From positions 124,001 through 188,000 of the forward strand of contig JAZKBU010000002.1 of assembly GCA_040388375.1 (NCBI GenBank): a DNA stretch of 64,000 nucleotides, given 5' to 3'. The position numbers were made by a program, and so were the translations under genes. Below, piece by piece: positions 45,719 to 53,988 of the stretch. The first letter of the stretch is position 1; each line of letters begins with the position of its first letter. The notes under the pieces were generated by a model. It saw only the letters and a program-made list of their open reading frames with translations, was not told the origin of the DNA and searched no databases. Source of the stretch: Bacteroidota bacterium. Its GTDB lineage: Bacteria; Bacteroidota; Bacteroidia; UKL13-3.

Positions 45719-48700
45719 TTACCTCAACAAAGTAAACTGTCCGTTTTTACTAAACTGTTTACCTCCAATATACCGGCCTTCTACTACCCAAACATAGGTA
45801 TCAATAGTGGCTTCGCCTCCTCGTATGGTTCCGTCCCAGCCTTCTTTTAAATTGGCTGTTTCAAATACTCTTTGTCCCCATCTGTCATATATTCTAAATG
45901 AGTAATCGCCATAAAGCACGCCTGTTGTTAAAGGAATAAACACATCGTTTTTGCTATCGGCATTGGGCGTAAATGCAGTTGGCACTACAATGCTTCCGCC
46001 TTCACCTACTTTTATAGCATTTAGTTTTGTCAAACTATCTAAACAGCCAAAGGCATTCATTACAACCAGTTTTACGGAGAAGCTGGCCGCACTGTTAAAC
46101 AAGTATTCTGAATTTAAATTGGTATCGGTAAATAATACTGCGTTATTTTCATCAAAAATAGTCCATTTACTTTTTACCACATCAAACGAAGTATTGAGTA
46201 AACTAAGCAATGCATCAGGTAAATAAAGCGTTAATGGCGAAGCATTAAAATTGGCTTTTGGCGCAGGATGTACGGTTATAATACTGGCCATAATGGTATC
46301 ATCTACCCCACCCTCGCCAATAGCGCGTAAAAACACGCTGTAAACACCCGGGAAAGTATAAGTATGTTGCGGGTTGGCACTGGTATCGCTAAAAGCATCG
46401 CCAAAACTCCATTGGTACGAACGTGCGTAAGTGCTTTTATTGGTAAACTGAACGGTTAAAGGTGAACAACCTTGTGCTAAATCAAAAGTAAAATCAGCAG
46501 CCGGAATATGTGGACTTATCCTAATGATGTTTTCAATTGTGTCAATACAGTTTTGATCGCTTGTAGCGATCAATTGTACGGTATAGTTACCGGAATCAGC
46601 ATAGGTATGTAAAGGGTCTTTTAAAGCGGATGTATTATCGCCTGAACCTATATGCCCAAAATTCCACCTGTAAGTTAATGTACCTGTTGATAGGAATGAA
46701 ATATTGGAGAAGTTGACCGTGGTATTGGGTAGATTAATAGGTTGTGGTGAGGCTAGAAAGTTAGCCGTTGGCATTTCGTACACATTGATATAATTTGATT
46801 TTTCAACGGTATCGCTACAGCCATAAGCATCGTAACTGATTAATGAAACTTTGTACGTACCCGGATTTGTATATACGTGTGTAGGGTTGCGCAACTGGCT
46901 TCCTGCCCCATCGCCAAATGTCCAAAACCAATTAACATCGTTTCGGGAGGTATTAGCCATTTGCACATTTAAGTTTGAACAACTTGAGGTAGTAGCTGTG
47001 GTAAAGCTTGCAATAACCAATGGTTTAATAAGCACATTCCTAACAGCGGTATCGAAACAGGTATTGATACTTTGTGCAATTAAGGTTACATCGTAATTGG
47101 TATCAATAGTGGTTCGAGTTGGGAAAATATGGCTTGGGTTGAACAAACCTGATTCAAGCACTCCATCACCATAATTCCATCTGTAATTACTGGTGGCTCC
47201 TAATGTGCTGTTCAATACTTTAAATTCTGCAGTATCACATCTGTTGGTTTTACTAATAGAGAAATTAGCTACCGGTTTTGGAAACACGGTTACTGTTTGC
47301 TTAGCGGTATCGGTACAACCACTTGCTGAATATACTTTTAAAACAACGGGGAACGAACGGTTAATTAATGGCGTTGTGTTTTCAAATAGTTTTGAACTGC
47401 TCATCACCGTGTCGTTGGTTCCATCGCCAAAATCCCATTCGTATTTTACAGCTCTTAGTGAAGTAATGCCGTTAAAGTTGGCTTTAATAGGTGTGCAACC
47501 ATTTGAAATAGGTAAAAAATGAGCATCCGGTAAAGGGTTTACTTTAATTGTTCTCTCCACAGAATCTTTACATGCATAAGGTGTAGTAACCACTAGTTTT
47601 ATGGTGTAGCTTGTATCTTTTATTGGTAATCCTGTATAGTTTTTAACCGGGTTATAAGCAGTACTTGTTGTACCATTACCAAATGTCCAGTTATTACCAA
47701 CCCCTCCGCTTGACAGGTTAAAAAAGGCTATCGTTCCACTTCCACAAAGGGAGTCGACTGAAGTAGTGAAATCAGCTATGGGATTATAACGTGCAATAAT
47801 GCTTCGGCTTGGTGTATCGCTTTTACAACCGTATAACGATTCGGTATTTAAAGTTACATCGTATATGGAATCAAATAAATCGTATGACTGATAGGTATGT
47901 GCAACTGATGTTGCTGACGAGGAATCGCCATCACCAAAAATCCACCTGTGTTTGGTGCTTATTTGGCTTGTATTGGTAAAATTAACCTGTAGTGGTCCGC
48001 AGCCTTGTGTTTTATTTACCGTAAACGAAGCTATTGGTTTTGGATGTACACGAACTGTTTTAACTGAAGTGTCTTTACAGGCATGCTCGCTAACGGCAAT
48101 TAACTGAACACGGTAAACGGTATCAATTAATGGGGCTGCAAAATATTGTGCACTTGGATTTTTAGATATGCTGATAAAACCATTGCCTATATCCCACCTG
48201 AAAGTCATGTCGTTTATACTTCCTGTATCGTAGGGCAATGAAGCATTGCTAAACAATACACTTAAAGGACCACAACCTGCCGTGTCGGAAACGCTAAATG
48301 ATGACAATGGTTTAGGATATATTCTTACATCCTGATAAGCGGTATCTCTGCAACCATGTTCACTATAGGCTATCAGCCTTGTATTATATATGGTATCTTT
48401 GGTTGGGTTGGCTATAAAGGTACTTGACGGGTTTAAAACTGTGCTTGTTAAACCATTGGCAAAACTCCAGTTAAAATTCATAATGGAAATAGAACCGGTA
48501 TCGTTAGGATAGGATTGATTTAAGAAATTAACCGCCAAAGGCGCACAACCATTATTGGTGGTTACAGCAAATTTTGATTTTGGGTTTGGATATACCCGAA
48601 TGTTTTTGGCAGCTGTATCTTTACAACCATATTTAGTAGTAGCTATTAGTTTTACCAAGTAATTGGTATCTATAATACCTGATGCGGTAAATGTTTGGTT

Positions 48701-51700
48701 CGGATCTTTTTGAGCAGATTGCTGCCCGTTGTTAAAATTCCAATCAAAGCTAAAATCATTAATAGTACCTCCGAATTTATGAACGGATGTATTGGTAAAA
48801 TTAACTGCTAAAGGACCACAATTGGCACTATCGCTTACTGTAAAATTACTAATGGGTTTAGGATAAACTTTAATTGGTTTTACAATGGAATCTTTACAAC
48901 CGGGTCCGTTAAAGGCAATCAGTTTAGCATAATAAGTAGTATCGTTTGTGGCTGAGGCTACAAAGGTTGAAAAGGTATTGCTGTCTGTATTTGTCAGCCC
49001 GTTACTTATGTTCCACATATAACTGGTTGAGTTAGCTGACACATTGCTAAATACTACGTTTAGCGGTGCACAACCGGAATCGGCTGAAAGTAAAAAGTCG
49101 GGTAATGGATTAGCTAAAGTTTTCAATGTTCTGGTAACTGTATCCTGCCTGCAGCCATATATGTTTTTAGCTATTAACTTTATTTCTACTGTTTGGTTGG
49201 GTAATGAAACCTGCGTATCGGGCTTATTGGTTAAAATAGAGTTACTCAAACCATTTACCATCCAAGTATAATTATCAGCCAACTGGGATTGATTGGTAAA
49301 TGTAAATACTTTTGGTGCACAGGAAATGGTATCGTTTACAGTAAACCTAGCTATAGGGAAAGGCCTTGAGTTTATATTTAAGGTAGCTGAATCTTTACAA
49401 CCATTGGTGCTGATGGCGGTCATTTTTACTACGTAAAGCCCAGTATCAGCATAGGCTTTCTTAAAGCCTGTTGTACTATCGGTTAACAAATCGGCTGAGC
49501 CATCGCCAAACTTCCATATATAATGAATAGCTCCTATACTGGTATTTGTTAAGGTTAATGAATCGCGTTTGCATAAGCTATTACTACTGGCTGCTATTTG
49601 CACCGTTGGAATAGCATTTACATTTACCAATACGGAATCGGTATTGTAACAATTATTATTGGTACCAACGGTGAGTTTAACTTTAAAATTATTAGCCGAG
49701 TTAAAAACAAACGTAGGGTTTTGTGTGGTACTGTCTGTTATACCATCGTTGTTAAAATCCCATGCCCATTGGGTAATAGTATTGGCATTGGTTACGGTTG
49801 AACTATCAATAAAACGTGTTTTTTGCCCCTGGCAAGCATTTACTGCTAAAAAGCGTGAGTCTGGTATTGGGTTAACAACCACATTTTGCCTATACGTAAA
49901 AAAACAACCGGTGCTGTTATAAGCTGTAAAGGTAGCATTGTAAGTGCCGGCACTTGGGTATAAATAGGCTGTATCTTCTACTTTTGCCGAGTCGAGAATG
50001 GTACTTCCAAATGTCCAGTAATAGCCGGTAATAACACCATCTGCAGTAGTGGCAGTTCCGTTAAAATTAACTACTGTACCTAAACAAACACTGGCAGGTG
50101 TACTCACAAACGATACGTTGGGCGAAGCCTTCACAATAACGGACATAGTATCAAAATCAACGCAGCTTTTATCGCTGGTAATTTTTAAAACAACTTGAAA
50201 AGTATCGGCTGTAGCATACAAATGTTTGGGTGAGGCTAAGCTTGAGCTATCGCCATCGCCAAAATACCAACGGTATGAAGTTACAATATCGCCAAGGGCT
50301 AATGTAGATGTACTGGTAAAAACAGAAGAATCGCCCCTGCAAACGGTTGGCGCAGTGAAACTGGCAATGGGTTTGGTACTTACATTTATAACCGTGCTTG
50401 TTGAGTCGGTTCCGCAGGTATCAGTTACAATTAATTTAACGGTATAAGCTCCCGGAGTATTAAAGTTTAAAACCGGGGGTGTTCGTAAAGTTGATGTATC
50501 GCCATTAGCAAAACGCCATAAAAACTTAGCTTGTGGCGAAATATTGACGGTATTGTTTTGCAATTGCACCGTATGTGGCACACAACCGGGCAAAGCATTA
50601 GCTATACTGACGACTGGTTTTGCATATACCCGGACAGTATCCCGGACGGTAACATTGGTAGCGCATACATTACTCACCCTGAGGGTAGCCACAAAAGTTC
50701 CGGGATTATTAAAAGTCCTAGTAAAACTGGCCGCTGTGGAAGTAGTTGGTGTGGTTCCTACTAATGTCCAGTTGCGCGTAAGACCTGCACCTGATGATGT
50801 ATCGACAAAGGAAACCAACAGTGGCGCACAGCCAAATTTAGGGGTCATGTTAAAACCAGCAATGGGTGGTTTGTTAATAGTTATGGTTGCATAATCGGTA
50901 TCGCTGCCGCAACCATTGCTATCAATTAACATAATAGTGTAAGTACCAATAGTTGGAAAAGTGTGTGTTTGGGCTCCTTTACTGGTAATCCAACCTGTAT
51001 TGATTCCATCGCCAAAATCCCAATAGTAATAACGTTGACCTGTTATACAATTATTGGCTGAGGTATTATTTAAAGTATAGGTTAAATTGGGATTACACAA
51101 ATTGGTTGGGGTACCAATGTCTGCAATATCTTTATCAAAAATTAAAATGGGTGAAATGGAATAGGTAGATGAATTACCTGTATTACAATTGGGATTGAAC
51201 GTAGATAAAGAAACGGTAAATACGCAATTACCATTTCCAACACTCGGATAGGTATGCGATATCGGAGTATTGGCTTGTGTCCAGTTCCGGGTAATAATGG
51301 TACCATCGCCAAAGTTCCATGTAATAACGGTTCCGGGAAAAGCATACACGGTTGAATCGGTAAAGGTTATGCTATGGGGAGCACACCCTGCTAACTGACC
51401 CGGAGAAAGCGGCCTGATAGAAGAACTTACCGGCCTTAAATTAAAAACGGTACCCAAAAGTGTATCAGTACAACCGTTGTTTACTGTTACTATTTTAATA
51501 GGAATATTGCCTAATGTGGTATAGGTGTGCGTTTCTATATTACCGGGTAATAATTGTGCACCTGAACTATTGGGCCCGCCATCACCCCAAATAATGGTAT
51601 AGGTATTCAGTGTATCGGGAGAACTTAAATTAAGGGTAAATGAATTAGGTGCTACGGGATTGATAATACAATTATTCCAAACAGGTGTAAAGGTGGCTAC

Positions 51701-52084
51701 GTTAAAGCCATTAAAAACTCTTTTGGCAAATGAGGTTACTATTACGCTGGCTGTAAATGATGAATCCCAGCATCCGCCCGGTGTTCTGGCCAGCACTTTA
51801 AATACATAGGTACCAGGTGTTAATGCGGTAAATCCAGTTGGCGTACTATTACCAAAAGTACTGTCGAAACGGGTATTGTTTACTTTCCAAATATAACTGG
51901 TAGTGGCTGCTAATGAGCCTGTACTTAAGTTAGTTATACTTATTGCTTTGGGAATACCACACCCTGTTGATGAGGTAGAAAAACTGACAGTCAGGTTTGT
52001 ACATGCCTGTGCCTGTTTACCGAAAAACACACAAACAAGCACAAATAAGAATAAAGAAAATATTTTTTTAAAACCGTTAACCAT
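45719..52084 (-). CDS. Giant multi-PKD surface protein with T9SS type B (gliding-motility) C-terminal domain
   Basis: 2121 residues from ATG 52084, which gives the signal peptide (KIFSLFLFVLVCVFFGKQAQ); a TTG at 52102 would add six residues. The mature chain is a string of more than twenty PKD domains of ~85-95 residues, marked by repeated W-x-F-G-D-G/W-x-F-x-N-G cores (for example VITWNFGDGT, YYWDFGDGI, YIWKFGDGS, WFWTFGDGAG) and by GCAPL or GCGPL at domain starts. The last ~90 residues (PTAFTPNADSKNDVF, IYDRWGQRVFE, GWDGT) are the gliding-motility-associated CHU_C/T9SS type B sorting domain. The protein is probably an elongated surface adhesin. It stands between the outer-membrane barrel gene and paaN. 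Confidence 0.93.
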   Translation of the reverse strand: MVNGFKKIFSLFLFVLVCVFFGKQAQACTNLTVSFSTSSTGCGIPKAISITNLSTGSLAATTSYIWKVNNTRFDSTFGNSTPTGFTALTPGTYVFKVLARTPGGCWDSSFTASVIVTSFAKRVFNGFNVATFTPVWNNCIINPVAPNSFTLNLSSPDTLNTYTIIWGDGGPNSSGAQLLPGNIETHTYTTLGNIPIKIVTVNNGCTDTLLGTVFNLRPVSSSIRPLSPGQLAGCAPHSITFTDSTVYAFPGTVITWNFGDGTIITRNWTQANTPISHTYPSVGNGNCVFTVSLSTFNPNCNTGNSSTYSISPILIFDKDIADIGTPTNLCNPNLTYTLNNTSANNCITGQRYYYWDFGDGINTGWITSKGAQTHTFPTIGTYTIMLIDSNGCGSDTDYATITINKPPIAGFNMTPKFGCAPLLVSFVDTSSGAGLTRNWTLVGTTPTTSTAASFTRTFNNPGTFVATLRVSNVCATNVTVRDTVRVYAKPVVSIANALPGCVPHTVQLQNNTVNISPQAKFLWRFANGDTSTLRTPPVLNFNTPGAYTVKLIVTDTCGTDSTSTVINVSTKPIASFTAPTVCRGDSSVFTSTSTLALGDIVTSYRWYFGDGDSSSLASPKHLYATADTFQVVLKITSDKSCVDFDTMSVIVKASPNVSFVSTPASVCLGTVVNFNGTATTADGVITGYYWTFGSTILDSAKVEDTAYLYPSAGTYNATFTAYNSTGCFFTYRQNVVVNPIPDSRFLAVNACQGQKTRFIDSSTVTNANTITQWAWDFNNDGITDSTTQNPTFVFNSANNFKVKLTVGTNNNCYNTDSVLVNVNAIPTVQIAASSNSLCKRDSLTLTNTSIGAIHYIWKFGDGSADLLTDSTTGFKKAYADTGLYVVKMTAISTNGCKDSATLNINSRPFPIARFTVNDTISCAPKVFTFTNQSQLADNYTWMVNGLSNSILTNKPDTQVSLPNQTVEIKLIAKNIYGCRQDTVTRTLKTLANPLPDFLLSADSGCAPLNVVFSNVSANSTSYMWNISNGLTNTDSNTFSTFVASATNDTTYYAKLIAFNGPGCKDSIVKPIKVYPKPISNFTVSDSANCGPLAVNFTNTSVHKFGGTINDFSFDWNFNNGQQSAQKDPNQTFTASGIIDTNYLVKLIATTKYGCKDTAAKNIRVYPNPKSKFAVTTNNGCAPLAVNFLNQSYPNDTGSISIMNFNWSFANGLTSTVLNPSSTFIANPTKDTIYNTRLIAYSEHGCRDTAYQDVRIYPKPLSSFSVSDTAGCGPLSVLFSNASLPYDTGSINDMTFRWDIGNGFISISKNPSAQYFAAPLIDTVYRVQLIAVSEHACKDTSVKTVRVHPKPIASFTVNKTQGCGPLQVNFTNTSQISTKHRWIFGDGDSSSATSVAHTYQSYDLFDSIYDVTLNTESLYGCKSDTPSRSIIARYNPIADFTTSVDSLCGSGTIAFFNLSSGGVGNNWTFGNGTTSTAYNPVKNYTGLPIKDTSYTIKLVVTTPYACKDSVERTIKVNPLPDAHFLPISNGCTPIKANFNGITSLRAVKYEWDFGDGTNDTVMSSSKLFENTTPLINRSFPVVLKVYSASGCTDTAKQTVTVFPKPVANFSISKTNRCDTAEFKVLNSTLGATSNYRWNYGDGVLESGLFNPSHIFPTRTTIDTNYDVTLIAQSINTCFDTAVRNVLIKPLVIASFTTATTSSCSNLNVQMANTSRNDVNWFWTFGDGAGSQLRNPTHVYTNPGTYKVSLISYDAYGCSDTVEKSNYINVYEMPTANFLASPQPINLPNTTVNFSNISFLSTGTLTYRWNFGHIGSGDNTSALKDPLHTYADSGNYTVQLIATSDQNCIDTIENIIRISPHIPAADFTFDLAQGCSPLTVQFTNKSTYARSYQWSFGDAFSDTSANPQHTYTFPGVYSVFLRAIGEGGVDDTIMASIITVHPAPKANFNASPLTLYLPDALLSLLNTSFDVVKSKWTIFDENNAVLFTDTNLNSEYLFNSAASFSVKLVVMNAFGCLDSLTKLNAIKVGEGGSIVVPTAFTPNADSKNDVFIPLTTGVLYGDYSFRIYDRWGQRVFETANLKEGWDGTIRGGEATIDTYVWVVEGRYIGGKQFSKNGQFTLLR
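47990..49130. repeat. Block of closely similar PKD repeats
   Basis: Four or five successive ~285-bp units inside the PKD gene encode the strongly similar pattern CKDT...VYPKPxSxFxVS...GCGPLxVxFxNxS...DTGSI. They are more alike than the rest of the domains, which points to recent internal duplication. Boundaries are approximate. Confidence 0.6.
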
Positions 52085-52196
52085 TAAAATACCGCCATTC
52101 AAATAAGGAGCAAAATAAGTAATAAATATCGAAAGTTGTTACACTACCCCAAACAAATAGTGTCATTTCTCGCATAATATTTTTATCAAAAACACT

Positions 52197-52230
52197 AAAA
52201 AGTCTTCAAAACTAAATAGTATTGAAGACT
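52197..52230 (-). terminator. Terminator after paaN
   Basis: Read on the minus strand, arms AGTCTTCAA and TTGAAGACT flank an inner ACT/AGT pair and a short loop, then a T run. It lies 37 bp downstream of the paaN stop codon. Confidence 0.8.
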
Positions 52231-52266
52231 CCTTGTAGTTTATATTATTTTACTTTTAACTAATTA

Positions 52267-53931
52267 TTACATCCATCTGTTACCAACCCAAACAAAACGT
52301 TTGCTTACAAACTCGGCATTGGTAAAGCTTGCATTTCCTGCTGCGTTTCCACCTGTTAAATGAAAATCGCTGAAAGCTGCGTGTGAGTTTATAAAACCTG
52401 CACCTGAAAAGTTAAATGTTACGGGAACAAAAACTTCATTCATTTCATCGGCAATGGTTTGTTTGGTTTCTTCGTTTGTAGTGTAAGCGCCACAAGTTAA
52501 GGCTCCTTTTTCTTCGGCCAATTGTTTGCAGAGGGCTAATGAATTAGCTAATCCATCGGTTTTAACCACAAATAATATGGGTCCAAAACACTCTTCACTA
52601 AAAATATTTTTTTGCTCTTTACTCACTTCCATAATAACCGGAGTGGCTATTCGTGCATCGACAAATTCTTCATTTTTAATTGCTTTGGTATCTAAAATAA
52701 GTTTACCTCCGTTATTTTTAGCTTCTTTGGTTCTTTTAAAAGTAGCTTCGGTTTGAATGGCTCCTAAAGTGCCGGGGCCTGCTTTCGGGTTATCAACCAA
52801 ATTGGTAATAGCTGCACTTAAACCAGCTACCACATCATCGTAACTTACTACTCCATTGGCTGTTTGTACACCATCTTTGCTAATAAATATATTTTGCGGA
52901 GCGGTACACATTTGGCCACTGTATAAACTGGCTGAAAATGCTATATTGGCTAAAACGGGTTGTAAATCGTTTACAGAATCAAGTATTAAGCTGTTTACGC
53001 CTGCTTTTTCGGTAAAGGTTAATTTAGGTAACGACTCTACGTAATTACCAAATTGTGAGCTACCTGTAAAGTCAATCATTTTAACAGCAGCATGTTCTAC
53101 TAATTGTTTGGTAATCGGGTTTTCGCTTGAATCGGCCGCTAATTGAACGGTATTGGTATCAATACCATTTTCAGCTAAAACATTTTGTATTTCTTCAATA
53201 ACAATGGCTATTGCTAAAATAGCTTTAGGATGTGGCTTAACGATACAGGCATTTCCTGTTATTAAGGTTGCAAACAAACCCGGCACAGTATTCCAAACAG
53301 GAAAAGTAGAGCAACCTATTACTAAACCTACCCCTTTGGCAAAAGGCTTAAAGTTTTTATTTACTTTTAAATCAAACTTACCAAAGTTTTTTACCCATTC
53401 TACATTTTCAGGAAAACGTGTTAACTCTTGGTATCCCATAGCTATTGCTTCTAAAGCACGGTCATTGGCATGAGGCCCACTTGCCTGGAAACTCATCATA
53501 AATGCTTGGCCGGTAGTGTGCATGGTAGCATAAGCTATATCGAAAAAACGAGCCGAAACTCTTTCTAATGCTTCTATTAAAATAGCTGCACGTGTATTTA
53601 CATCGGTTTTGCTCCATGTTTTTTGTGCATTGGTAGCATTCCCTATTAATGTTTCAACAGCAAAAATTGGATATTGTACACCTATACCAACTTGTAAAAA
53701 AGGAGATATTTCTTCTCCATGCCAAGTTGATGCTCCACTTTGCTTTAACGATTTAAAGTCATTGTTCATGGCCGCACTTATCCAAGCCTTTGCTTTCGCA
53801 TCAGCATCTTCAGCGTAGGCCTTAGGATTTTCAGGATATGGAGTATAATAAGTACGGTCGCTTAAAGCTTTTATTGCAGTATTTAAAACTGCCTGATGTT
53901 TTTCAAAAAGATTCAATATCTGAGTTGTCAT
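52267..53931 (-). CDS. paaN: PaaN-like aldehyde dehydrogenase, phenylacetate degradation
   Basis: 554 residues, a long aldehyde-dehydrogenase fold of the type annotated as phenylacetic acid degradation protein PaaN. Landmarks: LNTAIKALSDRTYYTPYPEN at the N-terminus, PKLTFTEKAGVNSLILDSVN (general-base Glu region) near residue 305, catalytic Cys in SGQMCTAPQNIF near residue 342, ECFGPILFVVKTDGL near residue 450. It would oxidise the ring-opened semialdehyde to its acid with NAD(P)+. It has no C-terminal hydratase domain and no paa operon around it; only a 3-hydroxyacyl-CoA dehydrogenase lies nearby. A consensus promoter sits immediately upstream. Confidence 0.93.
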   Translation of the reverse strand: MTTQILNLFEKHQAVLNTAIKALSDRTYYTPYPENPKAYAEDADAKAKAWISAAMNNDFKSLKQSGASTWHGEEISPFLQVGIGVQYPIFAVETLIGNATNAQKTWSKTDVNTRAAILIEALERVSARFFDIAYATMHTTGQAFMMSFQASGPHANDRALEAIAMGYQELTRFPENVEWVKNFGKFDLKVNKNFKPFAKGVGLVIGCSTFPVWNTVPGLFATLITGNACIVKPHPKAILAIAIVIEEIQNVLAENGIDTNTVQLAADSSENPITKQLVEHAAVKMIDFTGSSQFGNYVESLPKLTFTEKAGVNSLILDSVNDLQPVLANIAFSASLYSGQMCTAPQNIFISKDGVQTANGVVSYDDVVAGLSAAITNLVDNPKAGPGTLGAIQTEATFKRTKEAKNNGGKLILDTKAIKNEEFVDARIATPVIMEVSKEQKNIFSEECFGPILFVVKTDGLANSLALCKQLAEEKGALTCGAYTTNEETKQTIADEMNEVFVPVTFNFSGAGFINSHAAFSDFHLTGGNAAGNASFTNAEFVSKRFVWVGNRWM

Positions 53932-53938
53932 AATTAGG

Positions 53939-53968
53939 CAAAAATAGGCTTGAAACTGAAATAGACAA
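53939..53968 (-). promoter_or_regulatory. Consensus promoter of paaN, very close to the start codon
   Basis: On the minus strand TTG (53968-53966), a 19-bp spacer and TATTTTTG (53946-53939), an exact TAnnTTTG. The -7 element ends 7 bp before the ATG at 53931, so the transcript would begin at or next to the start codon. Confidence 0.55.
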
Positions 53969-53988
53969 GCAAAGCGTATTTAATATTT

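Noticed and set aside
47990-49130. Regularly spaced similar DNA segments considered as a CRISPR-like array
   Set aside because: The period is about 285 bp, the frame is open throughout, and the units encode PKD domains.
52085-52102. TTG start of the PKD protein
   Set aside because: The ATG at 52084 gives a standard signal peptide with fewer unusual residues.
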